From NCBI GenBank assembly GCA_963704975.1, contig CAVPIK010000014.1:62001-126000 (forward strand): a stretch of 64,000 bases of DNA, in the 5' to 3' direction. Under the pieces are notes generated by a model. The model was not told the DNA's origin. It searched no databases and saw only the letters and a program-made list of their open reading frames with translations. How positions within the stretch are numbered: position 1 is the stretch's first letter; the number at the start of each line of letters is the position of its first letter. The DNA is from JAGNDO01 sp963704975 (GTDB lineage: Bacteria > Chloroflexota > Anaerolineae > Caldilineales > Caldilineaceae). Shown one piece after another: positions 20,607 to 34,607 of this stretch. The translations under genes and the position numbers were made by a program.

Positions 20607-22121
20607 ATGTTCCGAAAAGTATTGATCGCCAACCGCGGGGAGATCGCTGTGCGCATCCTGCGCGCCTGCCAAGAGCGGGGCATTGCCACAGTAGCGGTCT
20701 ATTCCGACGCGGATCGCACGGCCCTGCATGTGCGCTCGGCGGACGAAGCCTATCACATCGGCCCGGCCCCCAGCCTGGAAAGCTATCTGCGCATCGACAA
20801 GATCATCGATGTGGCCCGGCGTTCGGGCGCGGACGCCATCCATCCCGGCTATGGCTTTCTGGCCGAAAATGCCGAGTTTGCCGCCGCCTGTGCCGATGCC
20901 GGCATCACCTTCATCGGCCCCAGCCCCGAGGCCATCGAAAAGATGGGGGACAAGATCACCGCCCGGCAGACCGTGGCCAAGCGGGGGGTGCGCCTGATTC
21001 CGGGCAGCGAACCGGGTCTGGGCGATGAAGAATTGAAGGCGATTGCGGATCAGATCGGCTATCCGGTCATGATCAAGGCCAGCGCGGGCGGGGGCGGCAA
21101 GGGCATGCGGGCGGTCAACGCGCCGGCAGAATTCCAAAACGCCCTGGAAGCGGCCCGGCGCGAGGCAGGCAAGGCCTTTGGCAACGACGAGGTCTATTTG
21201 GAAAAGATGATCGTCAACGCCCGGCATATCGAGTTCCAGATCCTGGCCGACAGCTTCGGCAACACCATCCACCTGGGCGAACGGGAGTGCAGCATCCAGC
21301 GCCGCCACCAGAAGCTGATCGAGGAGTCTCCCAGCGTGGCCATCGACGCCAAGATGCGGGACGAAATGGGCAAGATGGCCGTGGCCGCGGCGGAGGCGGT
21401 CAACTATGTCAACGCCGGCACCATCGAGTGTCTCTTCGACAGCCGGGACAACAGCTACTATTTCCTGGAAATGAACACCCGGCTGCAAGTGGAACATCCC
21501 GTGACGGAGTTTGTCACCGGCGTGGACATTGTCAAGGAGCAGATCTCCATCGCCGCGGGTCGGCGTATGCGCTATCGCCAAGAGGACATCGTGGCCAAGG
21601 GCTGGTCCATCGAGTGCCGCATCACCGCCGAAGATCCCTTTAATAACTTTATGCCCAACAGTGGGGTCATCACCTTTCTGCAGGAGCCCACCGGCCCCGG
21701 CGTGCGGGTGGAGAGTGGCCTGTATCGGGGCTATGAGGTCAGCCTCTTCTATGATCCCATGATCGCCAAGCTGGTGGTGTGGGGCGAGACCCGGGCCGAA
21801 GCCATTTTGCGCATGCGCCGGGCGCTGGCCGAATATCGCATCGGGGGCATCAAGACCTCCATTCCCTTCCACCAATCCATTATGGACAGCACCGAATTTA
21901 TCTGGGGCACCTTTGACACCGGCTTCCTCAACCGCCGCCAATTCGTCAAAGAACCCACGGGCAAGGATGGCCACGACCGTATCGCCGCCATCGCCGCCGC
22001 CCTCATCGCCCACGAGGAGGGCCGCAAAGCCGTCCACATCGGCGCTTCCACCGACTCGACTGCCCAGGAAAATCCCTGGAAGCAGGCCGGCCGCATCCAA
22101 GCCACAGGAGGTCGCTGGTGA
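20607..22121 (+). CDS. accC: Acyl-CoA/acetyl-CoA carboxylase, biotin carboxylase subunit
   Basis: 504 residues, somewhat longer than bacterial AccC. Uses ATP and bicarbonate to carboxylate the biotin on the carrier protein. Visible: N-terminal MFRKVLIANRGEIAVRILRA; ATP-grasp loop KASAGGGGKGMR; the substrate-binding EHPVTE in MNTRLQVEHPVTEFVTGVD; and the C-terminal ECRITAEDP with FLQEPTGPGVRVESG. The extra C-terminal 45 residues (about 21990-22118) are polar and of unknown role. It overlaps the biotin carrier gene by four bases (GTGA), so the subunits are cotranslated. Confidence 0.93.
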   Translation: MFRKVLIANRGEIAVRILRACQERGIATVAVYSDADRTALHVRSADEAYHIGPAPSLESYLRIDKIIDVARRSGADAIHPGYGFLAENAEFAAACADAGITFIGPSPEAIEKMGDKITARQTVAKRGVRLIPGSEPGLGDEELKAIADQIGYPVMIKASAGGGGKGMRAVNAPAEFQNALEAARREAGKAFGNDEVYLEKMIVNARHIEFQILADSFGNTIHLGERECSIQRRHQKLIEESPSVAIDAKMRDEMGKMAVAAAEAVNYVNAGTIECLFDSRDNSYYFLEMNTRLQVEHPVTEFVTGVDIVKEQISIAAGRRMRYRQEDIVAKGWSIECRITAEDPFNNFMPNSGVITFLQEPTGPGVRVESGLYRGYEVSLFYDPMIAKLVVWGETRAEAILRMRRALAEYRIGGIKTSIPFHQSIMDSTEFIWGTFDTGFLNRRQFVKEPTGKDGHDRIAAIAAALIAHEEGRKAVHIGASTDSTAQENPWKQAGRIQATGGRW

Positions 22122-22612
22122 AATACTTTGCCACCATCGGCAGCAACGAATACGAGATCGAGATCTCCCAGGACACCGTCACCCTCAATGGTGAGGTGAT
22201 CGATGTGGATCTGGCCCAAAGCGGGGTGCCGGAACTATACAGCCTGATCCTGGGCGGGGCCAGCTACGAGGCGCTGATTGAGCCGTCCGCCCAGGACTAT
22301 GCGGTTACCCTGAAGGGCGAACAGTTCCATGTGCGGGTAGAAGACGAGCGCACCCGTCGCCTGAGCGCCGGGCGGCGCGGCCCTTCTGTCCCCCAGGGGG
22401 ATCTCGCCATCCGCGCCCCCATCCCCGGTCTGGTGGTCAAAATCCTGGTGGAAGTGGGGCAAACTGTCGAGGAGGGCCAGCCCTTGGTGCTACTGGAAGC
22501 CATGAAGATGGAGAACGAAATCCGGGCACCACGCTCTGGTTTGATCAAGCAGATCGATACAAGCGCAGGCAACCGGATGGAGCAAGGTGCTGTTCTCATG
22601 GTTCTGGAGTGA
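22118..22612 (+). CDS. Biotin carboxyl carrier protein of the carboxylase
   Basis: 164 residues from GTG 22118. The C-terminal 75 residues are a biotinyl domain with LLEAMKMENEIRAP; Lys130 is the biotinylation site used by BirA. The N-terminal 90 residues are a beta-rich linker domain (MKYFATIGSNEYEIEIS) like those of propionyl-CoA and oxaloacetate carboxylase carriers. Last gene of the operon 18307-22612. It may substitute for the carrier domain fused to alpha subunits in other phyla. Confidence 0.93.
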   Translation: MKYFATIGSNEYEIEISQDTVTLNGEVIDVDLAQSGVPELYSLILGGASYEALIEPSAQDYAVTLKGEQFHVRVEDERTRRLSAGRRGPSVPQGDLAIRAPIPGLVVKILVEVGQTVEEGQPLVLLEAMKMENEIRAPRSGLIKQIDTSAGNRMEQGAVLMVLE

Positions 22613-22676
22613 TCCAGTAGGCTTGTGGCCATGGTCGCTGTTTCCAAGACTTGGCGTGTTTTTTTGGAATTTGTAA

Positions 22677-22705
22677 TTGACATCCACCCCCACCTGTGAT
22701 ACATT
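22677..22705 (+). promoter_or_regulatory. Possible promoter upstream of the rRNA operon
   Basis: TTGACA (22677-22682), 17 bases and TACATT (22700-22705). The gap 22613-23300 is AT-richer than the surrounding genes and holds no open frame I would call a gene. Confidence 0.4.
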
Positions 22706-22830
22706 TATGGGGTCGGCGGAATTGACGACTGCTCACTAACAAGCGAACTAATATGACCTTTGTTTTGGTGCCAAGCATAACATACTCCCAAGTCACCTGA
22801 TGGCTGAAAAGTCATTTCGGGAGTAGTTGG

Positions 22831-22860
22831 CACCGCCAGGAAACTGGCGGTGTTTTGTTT
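22831..22860 (+). terminator. Terminator hairpin
   Basis: CACCGCCAG and CTGGCGGTG form a 9-bp stem around GAAA, followed by TTTTGTTT. It could end the carboxylase transcript or a read-through product of the promoter at 22677. Confidence 0.7.
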
Positions 22861-23010
22861 CTATAGATGGTAGCCTTTACGGAAACCAATCTGCGGAAAC
22901 AGTGAACACCAAGTAACAAAGGTCAACTTTTTCACCAAGGCTTTGAAAGCTCAAGCTGATTCCAAAGTAGGTTGCACCATAACATGGTTGACAATCACGA
23001 TGGGTTGGAT

Positions 23011-23039
23011 TTGACGGGAGAAACCGGAAGTGATAGAGT
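23011..23039 (+). promoter_or_regulatory. rrs P: Candidate rRNA promoter
   Basis: TTGACG (23011-23016), a 17-base spacer and TAGAGT (23034-23039). It lies about 60 bases before the 5' arm of the pre-16S stem, the right distance for an rRNA promoter. Confidence 0.4.
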
Positions 23040-23102
23040 TATCTCTTGTGCCCAGCGAGCAGTAATTAGTTCAGTTGGGCAAATGAAGTAAAAGATTAGT
23101 TA

Positions 23103-23132
23103 GCACATTAACAACTGAAGAGTGACAAAGTG
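23103..23132 (+). other. Pre-16S processing stem, 5' arm
   Basis: GCACATTAACAACTGAAGAG and the following GTGACAAAGTG are complementary to 24886-24915. Together they would close a stem around the whole 16S, the typical RNase III substrate of an rRNA operon. Confidence 0.75.
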
Positions 23133-23300
23133 AGAGATTTGGTATTTGTTTATGGTTAGTTTAGGGCGAGAGCCTGGGGCTGGTTATAGGCAGATGCAAA
23201 AAACAGTAAATTAAGCTTTTTCGAGCGTGAGTTGTTAGAGGTGACCGAGAGGTTGTCTTTAATGATGGGGCTTGGAGGAGCGAGTAGGATAACTCTTTCT

Positions 23301-24802
<1,502 letters not shown>

Positions 24803-24885
24803 TCTAGGGACAGGTTAAGAGCGCTGCGTAAGCAGAATCTGTGCAAACAGAAGGCTCTGACCGTCACTTAGGTCGACAGATTTTT

Positions 24886-24915
24886 CACTTTGTCACTCTT
24901 CAGCGGTTAATGTGC
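24886..24915 (+). other. Pre-16S processing stem, 3' arm
   Basis: CACTTTGTCACTCTTCAG then GGTTAATGTGC pairs with the 5' arm at 23103-23132 with one short bulge. Confidence 0.75.
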
Positions 24916-24924
24916 CGCTGTAGA

Positions 24925-25035
24925 ATGGTTCATGGTTAACGGTTATATTGTTAATGATTAAGTGAGGTGCAGCGAGACGCGAGCAACCACATCATTAAGA
25001 ATTAAGAATTAGCCATCATCCATTAACCATTGAAA
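24925..25035. repeat. ATGGTTAA-type inverted repeat inside the 16S-tRNA spacer
   Basis: ATGGTTCATGGTTAACGG at the left and CATCCATTAACCATTG at the right can pair around a centre with AAGTGAG and GAGCAACCAC. An element of the same plan lies at 42953-43057. Placed inside the rRNA spacer, it suggests a mobile or expanding repeat. Confidence 0.5.
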
Positions 25036-25037
25036 AC

Positions 25038-25115
<78 letters not shown>

Positions 25116-25216
25116 GTCGAGCTGGAAGGACTACTGATTTGTGCGTTAAGGCAAGTGGTGGTTGAACAGCGGGCCCAGAAGTAAACAGAGGCGAACTATG
25201 TGAAAGCGTAGAGATG

Positions 25217-25252
25217 CCTGGCACATTAAAAACTGAACAGGATGCGAGTATC
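25217..25252 (+). other. Pre-23S processing stem, 5' arm
   Basis: CCTGGCACATTAAAAACTGA and the following ACAGGATGCGAGTATC are complementary to 28360-28395, forming a long stem around the 23S. Confidence 0.75.
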
Positions 25253-25342
25253 TTCAAAACATGATGTTTCACAACATTTTGCTTGAGGGTGGAGCGATCT
25301 ATCTTTGAGTGGGATGGGAAGAAAGACATGGTAGGAAGCATA

Positions 25343-28292
<2,950 letters not shown>

Positions 28293-28359
28293 ATACAATG
28301 ATTTTTATCATGTGTCATGGGTTGCCAGAAGATACCGGAAGGTATACAAACGTAACAAA

Positions 28360-28395
28360 GGTACAAGCATCCTGTTTGGTTTTTAGTGTACCAGG
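28360..28395 (+). other. Pre-23S processing stem, 3' arm
   Basis: GGTACAAGCATCCTGTTTGG then TTTTTAGTGTACCAGG pairs with 25217-25252 over about 30 of 36 positions. The remaining spacer 28396-28514 shows nothing else I can name. Confidence 0.75.
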
Positions 28396-28514
28396 TTGAA
28401 CGCCTGGTAGACGCACTTGTGGGTTATGTGCACACGTAAAAGTGTGAGCATAATCAGGCAGTGTTAACAATCTAGACACGCTCTAGACAAAAACTTTGGA
28501 AAGTGCGAGTTTTT

Positions 28515-28630
28515 GTTGGTGACAAGAGCGGTGGGGGTACACCCGGATCCATCTCGAACCCGGCAGTTAAGCCCACCAGCGTCGATGGTAGTGCATGGGT
28601 AACTGTGTGCGAGAGTAGACCGTCGCCAAC
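28515..28630 (+). rRNA. rrf: 5S ribosomal RNA
   Basis: About 116 bases. Helix I GTTGGTGAC/GTCGCCAAC closes it. The conserved core CCCGGATCCATCTCGAACCC and the loop E region GGTAGTGCATGGG are present. The helix is extended by CGAGTTTTT and AAAAACTCG outside the mature ends, probably the precursor stem. Confidence 0.95.
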
Positions 28631-28708
28631 AAAAACTCGTCTTTTATTGCCCAAAAATAAGGCCGTTTCTCAACGACGGATGATTTTTTACCAGTCATCC
28701 GCTCGAAA

Positions 28709-28738
28709 TTGGTCTCGGCCCTGACTCCATGATACAAT
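28709..28738 (+). promoter_or_regulatory. Promoter upstream of glmU
   Basis: TTGGTC (28709-28714), 18 bases and TACAAT (28733-28738). The gap 28631-29030 otherwise holds only a small hairpin near 28676-28700 (GGATGATT and AGTCATCC). Confidence 0.5.
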
Positions 28739-29030
28739 AGCTGGGTCGAATTTTGACCAGAAATTGCACCTTGGTTCCGAGTTACTGAGTATTGATGGAC
28801 GATAACCCGCCAGAACCTAACATGACCCGCTGTTCGATGGATACCCGGTTCGCCGGTCCCTTATCCGCCGATCGCACCCTCTCTGTCGGGTCAATCTGTT
28901 ATCAACCCACACAAAAACTTATACGAACAACCTCTACCGGAGCACCTTGGCTGATACAGCCGGGCGCACCGGCTTTTTGCGCGTCCAGAGAAATTGTCCC
29001 AATTCCACAGCACTGCCAAGGAGCGACCCC

Positions 29031-30390
29031 ATGACAACCGCCATTGTGATCCTGGCCGCGGGCCAGGGAACCCGCATGAAATCTGATTTGCCCAAGGTCC
29101 TTCACCACGCTGCGGGCCGCCCTTTGGTGGACTGGGTCGTCGATGCCGCCAGGTCTGTCACCGATCTGCCCCCTGTGGTGGTGATCGGTCATGGCGGCGA
29201 TCTGGTCCAAAATCTCCTGGGCGACCGGGCTGTTTATGCCCAGCAGACTCAGCGTCTTGGGCACCGGTCACGCCGTGCAGCAGGCCACCGACCTGCTCCG
29301 GGGCAAGACCGATCGCGTCATCGCCCTCTATGGCGACATGCCCCTGGTGCGGGGCGAAACCTTGACCAACTTGGTCGATCTCTATGAAACCAGCGCTGCC
29401 GATACCCAGGCCGCGCCCCTGGCCGTCGCCATGATCACCATCCACCGGGAGGATCCCCAGGGCTTTGGGCGGATTGTGCGCAACGAGCAAGGCGCGGTCC
29501 AGCGTATCGTCGAAGAGGCCGACTGCACCCCAGAGCAAAAGCGTATTCAAGAGCTAAATCCTGGACTCTATTGCTTTGATGCCGATTGGCTTTGGGAAAA
29601 TTTACCGAAGATTCAGATCAGCCCCAAAGGTGAGTATTACCTGACCGACATGGTCGAGATCGCCGTGGCCCAAGGCCGTGGCGTGGTGACCATGCAAGTG
29701 CCAGGCGAGGAGACATACGGCGTCAACACCCGTAGCCATTTGGCCGTCGCCGCCGGGGTATTGCGTCAGCGTATTGTGGAACGCCACATGGACGCGGGCG
29801 TGACCATCATCGATCCGGCCACCACCTATGTGGACGCCACGGTCACCATCGGCGTGGACACCACCCTGCTCCCCGGCACCCATCTGCACGGGGAGACCAC
29901 CATCGGCCCCAACTGCACCATCGGCCCCAACACCCAGATCGTGGACAGCCGCATCGGATCAGGCTGCCGCGTCGTCTATTCTGTTGTGGAGCAAGCCCGC
30001 ATGGATGATGGCAGCGAGATCGGCCCCTTTGGCCATCTGCGCAAGGGCGCTCACCTGGGCGAAGGGGTCCACATGGGCAACTTTGGCGAAGTCAAGAACA
30101 GCTATTTGGGACCCGGCACCAAGATGGGCCACTTCAGCTATCTCGGTGACGCCCAGATCGAGGGCGACGTCAATATCGGGGCTGGAACCATCACTTGCAA
30201 CTTTGACGGCAAAAACAAGCACAAAACTGTGATCGAAAAGGGCGCTTTCATCGGCAGCGATACCATGTTGGTGGCCCCGCTGCATATCGGCGCCAATGCG
30301 CGCATTGGGGCTGGGTCTGTGGTCACCAAGGATGTGCCCGTCGATGGGTTGGTCTATGGCGTACCGGCCCGTCCGCCCAAAGAGAGCTAA
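29031..30390 (+). CDS. glmU: Bifunctional GlmU: GlcNAc-1-P uridyltransferase / glucosamine-1-P acetyltransferase (one frame break)
   Basis: Makes UDP-GlcNAc for peptidoglycan and envelope sugars. The N-terminal domain has ILAAGQGTRMKSDLPKVLH and ALYGDMPL; the C-terminal left-handed beta-helix has hexapeptide repeats (VTIGVDTTLLPG, TTIGPNCTIGPN) and the acetyltransferase residues in NFDGKNKHKTVIEKGAFIGSD. The frame breaks at about 29256: CAGCGTCTTGG becomes CAGCGCGTCTTGG if one CG is restored, giving RVLGTGHAV and 453 residues, exactly the family length. As the enzyme is essential, this is good evidence that the break is a consensus error. ATG 29031 follows CCAAGGAGCGACCCC. Confidence 0.95.
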
Positions 30391-30474
30391 ATTGAAGATT
30401 GAAAAGTAAGAATTGAAAATTGAAAATCGAAAATTGAAGAACAACGCGAAACTTTTCTTAAGGAGCAACAAAAC

Positions 30475-31836
30475 GTGGACGCTGGTGATTTAACAGCCTG
30501 GATATTGGTAGGGGTAGCCCTGGTTTTGGTAGGACTTGCCGCCGCAGCAGAAGCAGCACTGGCCTCGGTCAGCCGCAGCCGAGTGCGCACACTGAAGAAT
30601 GCAGGGGTCAACCAGGCGGTGGTGATCGATAGCTTGTTGAAGGATGCCCCCAAGTTTCTTCTCTCCCTCATGTTGGTGAAAAGCCTCGGCTGGCTGATGG
30701 CGGGCATCGCCACCTTCTCCCTGCTCCTGGGCCTGCCCCAGGTGGACATGACCGTGCTGGGCGGCTTGCTGGCCGTCTGGGTGATCCTGGCCATCACCCA
30801 GATCTTGAGCCGCGCCCTGGTCATGCGGGATGCGGAGAAGGCGGCCCTTTATTTTGCCCCGGCGGTACAGATACTCTCGACCATTCTGCTGCCCATCTCC
30901 TTTGGCCTGCGCAAGCTGGGCGCAGCCGTGCGCGGCCCGGAGGCCTCGGAAGAGAGCATTTTTCTGAGCGAGGACGGTCTGCGTTTCTTGCTCAACATGA
31001 GCGATGGCGAAGGCACCATCGAAGAAGATGAAAAGCAGATGATCGCCAGCATCTTCGAGATGGGCGAGACCGTGGTGCGGGAGATCATGTCGCCCCGCAT
31101 CGACATCGTCGCCTTGGACGTGGATACCCCTCTGGCCCGGGCCCTGGATGTAATCATCAAGGCTGGGCACAGCCGCATCCCCGTCTTCGAGGACAACGCC
31201 GACCGTATCGTGGGCTTTCTCTATGCCAAGGATCTGCTCAAATGCTATCGGGACAACCAAACCGATGTCCTGATCCGGTCGATTCTGCGTCCAGCCTATT
31301 TTGTGCCCGAAAGCAAGAAGGTGGACGAACTCTTCCACGAAATGCAGACCCGGCGTGTGCATATCGCCATCGTGGTGGACGAGTACGGCGGCACCGCCGG
31401 CTTGGTCACCATCGAGGATCTGCTTGAGGAGATCGTGGGCGAAATCCAGGACGAATATGACAAGGAACCTGTGCCCTACCAGAAGATCGCCAGGGATACC
31501 TATGTCTTCAACGCCCGGCTGGATGTGGACTCGGTGGCGGATCTGCTCAACGTGGACCTGCCCTACACCGACGTGGACACCCTGGGCGGCTTCATCTTTG
31601 CCGAGCTAGGCCACGTGCCCGAAACCGGCGAGACCGTGACCTATGCCGGTTGGCGTTTCACCGTACTCTCCGTGGAGTCCCGGCGTATCCGCCAAGTGCG
31701 GGCCGAACCCTCCCCCAGCCTCGTCGGCGAAGAGGAGCAAGCGGCGACCGGCCAGGAGTCGTCTCGGTTTCAGCATAACAACGGCACCAAATCGCCCGAT
31801 GGCAACACCATTCCCGGTCTGCAAATATCGTCTTGA
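30475..31836 (+). CDS. CNNM/HlyC-CorC family membrane protein with CBS pair
   Basis: 453 residues from GTG 30475 with AAGGAGCAACAAAAC upstream. Domains: a DUF21 membrane domain (three to four helices, about 1-150), two CBS domains (VREIMSPRIDIVALDVDTPL... and RSILRPAYFVPESKKVDEL... with VDEYGGTAGLVTIEDLLEEIVGEI), and a C-terminal CorC_HlyC domain (FNARLDVDSVADLL...DTLGGFIFAELGHVPETGE). Such proteins are linked to Mg2+/Co2+ efflux or homeostasis. A polar tail of about 40 residues follows. Between glmU and cdd on the same strand. Confidence 0.88.
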   Translation: MDAGDLTAWILVGVALVLVGLAAAAEAALASVSRSRVRTLKNAGVNQAVVIDSLLKDAPKFLLSLMLVKSLGWLMAGIATFSLLLGLPQVDMTVLGGLLAVWVILAITQILSRALVMRDAEKAALYFAPAVQILSTILLPISFGLRKLGAAVRGPEASEESIFLSEDGLRFLLNMSDGEGTIEEDEKQMIASIFEMGETVVREIMSPRIDIVALDVDTPLARALDVIIKAGHSRIPVFEDNADRIVGFLYAKDLLKCYRDNQTDVLIRSILRPAYFVPESKKVDELFHEMQTRRVHIAIVVDEYGGTAGLVTIEDLLEEIVGEIQDEYDKEPVPYQKIARDTYVFNARLDVDSVADLLNVDLPYTDVDTLGGFIFAELGHVPETGETVTYAGWRFTVLSVESRRIRQVRAEPSPSLVGEEEQAATGQESSRFQHNNGTKSPDGNTIPGLQISS

Positions 31837-31868
31837 ATTGAGACAAGACTAATCAAAGGAAGTGCCCC

Positions 31869-32258
31869 ATGACCCCATCCGACTTGGTAGCCCAGGCCCT
31901 GTTGGCCCGCACCCGCGCCTATGCGCCCTATAGCAACTACCACGTCGGGGCCGCCGTCTTGGCCGCGGATGGATCCGTGTGGCTGGGCTGCAATGTGGAG
32001 AACGCCGCCTTTCCCGCCAGCATCTGCGCCGAGCGGGTGGCGTTGACCGGGGCCGTTGCCCAAGGCCAGCGCGCCTTCACGGCCATCGCCGTCGCCACCC
32101 GAGATGGCGGCTCCCCCTGCGGCATCTGCCGCCAGGTCATGGCCGAGTTGGGGCCGCAGATGACCGTCTACATCAGCGACGATCAGGGCGTGTTCCGCAC
32201 CACCACCGTCGCCGACCTGCTCCCCGACTCCTTTGATGGCTCAAGCCTGGGCAAATAA
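31869..32258 (+). CDS. cdd: Cytidine deaminase
   Basis: 129 residues, the short homotetrameric type. Deaminates cytidine and deoxycytidine to uridines in pyrimidine salvage. Zinc ligands are Cys53 and catalytic Glu55 in ASICAERVAL, and Cys84/Cys87 in SPCGICRQVMAE. The substrate-binding NVENAAFP is also present. ATG 31869 follows AAAGGAAGTGCCCC. Ends before a strong terminator. Confidence 0.95.
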   Translation: MTPSDLVAQALLARTRAYAPYSNYHVGAAVLAADGSVWLGCNVENAAFPASICAERVALTGAVAQGQRAFTAIAVATRDGGSPCGICRQVMAELGPQMTVYISDDQGVFRTTTVADLLPDSFDGSSLGK

Positions 32259-32287
32259 AGCGCAAAATAGAACTGCTGAATCAGATC

Positions 32288-32335
32288 AAAAAAGCGCCCG
32301 ACCAATTTTATGGTCGGGCGCTTTTTTTCTTTTTT
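32288..32335. terminator. Bidirectional terminator between cdd and marR
   Basis: AGCGCCCGACCA and TGGTCGGGCGCT form a 12-bp stem, with an A run on the left and a T run on the right, so it can terminate both convergent genes. Confidence 0.9.
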
Positions 32336-32358
32336 AAGTTGTGACCATTTGTGGTCAT

Positions 32359-32826
32359 CTACCCAGCAGAAACCATCTCCATCTCGGCCAGACCGACCTT
32401 GCGGCACAGTTGACCCAAGCTTTCCTGTTCTGCCCCATCCAGCACGCCCATTTCACGGGTCACGATCTCCACATGCCGAGGGAAGATCTCGCTGATCAGC
32501 GTTGCCCCCTCATCCGTCAAGTGGATGGTGATAAAACGCCGATCGTTGGTGTCCCGCTGGCGGCGCACCAAGTCGCGTTTGGCCAGATTGTCGATCACAA
32601 ACGTAATGTTTCCCGTGCTTTTGAGGATCTTGCCTGCCAAGGATTTTTGGCACATGGGGCCAAGGTGGTGAAGGGATTCCAGGATGCCAAATTGGCTCAC
32701 GGTCAACCCATAATCCGACAAATGTGCGTTGATCCGGGACGTCACGGAATCCGCCGCCCGCTCCAGCTTGATATAGGTATCCAACGCCTGAACCTGTTCA
32801 GGCGTGCCGCAAAAATGAGTGCCCAT
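32359..32826 (-). CDS. MarR-family transcriptional regulator
   Basis: 155 residues from ATG 32826 (GGGAGAAGATCAAA upstream). The winged helix is visible: YGLTVSQFGILESLHHLGP, QKSLAGKILKSTGNITFVIDNLAKRDLVRRQRDTNDRRFITIHLTDEG, the last part being the MarR wing (D-x-R-D-x-R). Helices at both ends form the dimer. The perfect palindrome overlapping its own promoter implies autorepression relieved by a phenolic or similar ligand. No obvious second target is adjacent; the nearest oxidoreductase (33127) runs on the same strand behind a MITE-like element. Confidence 0.88.
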   Translation of the reverse strand: MGTHFCGTPEQVQALDTYIKLERAADSVTSRINAHLSDYGLTVSQFGILESLHHLGPMCQKSLAGKILKSTGNITFVIDNLAKRDLVRRQRDTNDRRFITIHLTDEGATLISEIFPRHVEIVTREMGVLDGAEQESLGQLCRKVGLAEMEMVSAG

Positions 32827-32852
32827 TTTGATCTTCTCCCTGTGAGCCAACA

Positions 32853-32876
32853 AATCAGTTCAATGTTGAACTGATT
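32853..32876. promoter_or_regulatory. MarR operator, 24-bp perfect palindrome
   Basis: AATCAGTTCAA-TG-TTGAACTGATT. It overlaps the -10 box of the marR promoter and lies 27 bases upstream of the start codon. The 11-base half-sites fit a MarR dimer. Confidence 0.8.
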
Positions 32877-32901
32877 GTACCACGCTTTCAGTTTCTGTCA
32901 A
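32874..32901 (-). promoter_or_regulatory. marR promoter
   Basis: On the minus strand TTGACA (32901-32896), 16 bases and TACAAT (32879-32874). The operator covers the start-site side. Confidence 0.75.
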
Positions 32902-32949
32902 GCGGCGTCCCATCAGGGCTTTTCAAGAATCGCCAGCGTCCGGTAGGTC

Positions 32950-33108
32950 AGCGCAGGTTGAGTAGGCCGGGTCGACCAACTTGGTGCAAAACGAATGGAG
33001 TCTAGGCCGTATCGAAACCGTAGCGGGTCGACCCGCTACGGTTTCGATACGCCGCCGAGTGCTTGAATGGTCAGCGGAAATCTCGGCGGCGGCTACTCAA
33101 CCTGCGCT
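32950..33108. mobile_element. MITE-like element, copy 2
   Basis: 159 bases with the same terminal inverted repeats as copy 1. The centre is a nearly perfect 44-base palindrome running from CGTATCGAAACCGTAGCGGG to its complement CCCGCTACGGTTTCGATACG. It lies between marR and the CrtI-like gene. Confidence 0.8.
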
Positions 33109-33126
33109 AGCTTTTTTACTGAAGCG

Positions 33127-34556
33127 CTATCGCCACACGCCAGGCTGACGCAACGCGCTCTGCGCGGCATGAACCCCGCACATGCCATGCACCCCGCCGC
33201 CGGGTGGCGTGGACGAGGAGCAGAGGAAGACGCCGGGCAGGGGCGTGGCGTAGGGCGGCCAAGCGGCCACGGGACGCGTCCACAACTGGCGGATGTCCTG
33301 CACGCCGCCGCCGATGTCGCCGCCGATGTAGTTGGGGTTGTAGGCGTGAAGAGCTTGGGTATTGCGGGCGGATCGGGCCAGGATGGTCTCCCGGAAGCCG
33401 GGGGCGAAGCGTTCGATCTGGGCTTCGATGGCCTCGGTTCGATCCGCGGTGGAGCCGTGGGGGACGTGGCAATAGGCCCACAGGGTATGCTTGCCCGCGG
33501 GGGCGCGGCTGTCGTCAAAGAGACTTTGCTGGGCCACCAAAACGTAGGGCCGATCGCTCAATTGCCCCCGATTCGCCGCCCGCTCGGACGCGGCGACTTC
33601 GGCCAAGGTGCCACCCACATGCACGGTCCCGGCCCGGCGACATTCGGGCGCGGTCCACGGCACGGGATCGCTCAGGGCATAGTCGATCTTGAAGACCCCC
33701 GGCCCATAGCGGAATCCCGCCAATCTGCGCCCATAGCTTGCGGGCAACCGATCGTCCGGCCATGTTCAAAAACTGACGGGGGGTCACATCCAACAGCACG
33801 GCCTCGCTTTTGGGCAGTTCGGCCAAAGAGGCCACCTCCCACCCGCACACGATTTCCCCGCCCAACTCCCGCACATAGCGGGCCATGCCATCCACAATGG
33901 ACTGGGAGCCGCCCCGGGGCAGGGGCCACCCCACCGCATGGCCCAACATCCCCAACACCAGGCCAAACGAGCTGGAAAAGGGCTGGCCGAAATCCAAAAA
34001 AGAGTGGGCGGCCAGCCCGGCAAAGAGCGCCCGCGCCCGCTCTTCCCGGAAGATCAGCCGGGGCAGCACATTGGCGGGCAGCAGGCCAGGGACGCCAAAG
34101 CGAGCCAGGGCCAAAAGGTGGGGCGAAAAGGGATGGGGACCGAGCAGGGCCGGGGCCAACTTGTCCCAATCCCTGGCCAGAGAGCCAAGCAGCGCCCGCC
34201 ACGCCCCTCCGTCCCGCCCGATGGAGTCGGCAGTTTCGGCCAGGGATCGATGCAGCCCCACCGCCGTGCCATCGTCCAGGGGATGGGCCAGGGGCAGATC
34301 CGGTTGAATCCATTCCACGCCCAAGCGGTCCCAGGGCAGGGTGCGCATGAAGGGGGAGCCCAGGCCCAAGGGGGTGGATGGCCGAGCAGATGTCGTGGCG
34401 GAAGCCGGGCAGGGTGACCTCCGCCGTGCGGGCGCCGCCGCCGATGGTGGCCTTGGCCTCGATCACCAGCACCCGCCGCCCCGCCCGCCCCAGGGTGATG
34501 GCCGCGGCCAGTCCATTGGGGCCGGATCCCACGACCACTGCATCGTATGCGCTCAA
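33127..34556 (-). CDS. CrtI-like FAD-dependent oxidoreductase (two frame breaks)
   Basis: About 476 residues after repair. N-terminal FAD dinucleotide-binding motif AVVVGSGPNGLAAAITLGRAGRRVLVIEA, then IGGGARTAEVTLPGFRHDICSAIHPL, and the C-terminal motif IGGDIGGGVQDIRQL with GVHGMCGVHAAQSAL, as in the phytoene desaturase/retinol-saturase superfamily. Start is TTG 34556 with CAGGAG eight bases before; the in-frame sequence upstream is not family-like. Frame breaks near 34373 (an extra T in CTTGGG on the coding strand) and 33768 (CGATCGG fits a lost CG). No other carotenoid genes are here, so the substrate is open. Confidence 0.85.
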
Positions 34557-34607
34557 GTGCTTTGCTCCTGTGATTGTTGGTTCATTGACAATCTCCGTGG
34601 TAGACTC

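Noticed and set aside
33067..34350. Long plus-strand frame opposite the CrtI-like gene
   Set aside because: Arg/Pro/Gly-rich shadow of a GC-rich gene; the minus strand carries the FAD-binding motifs.
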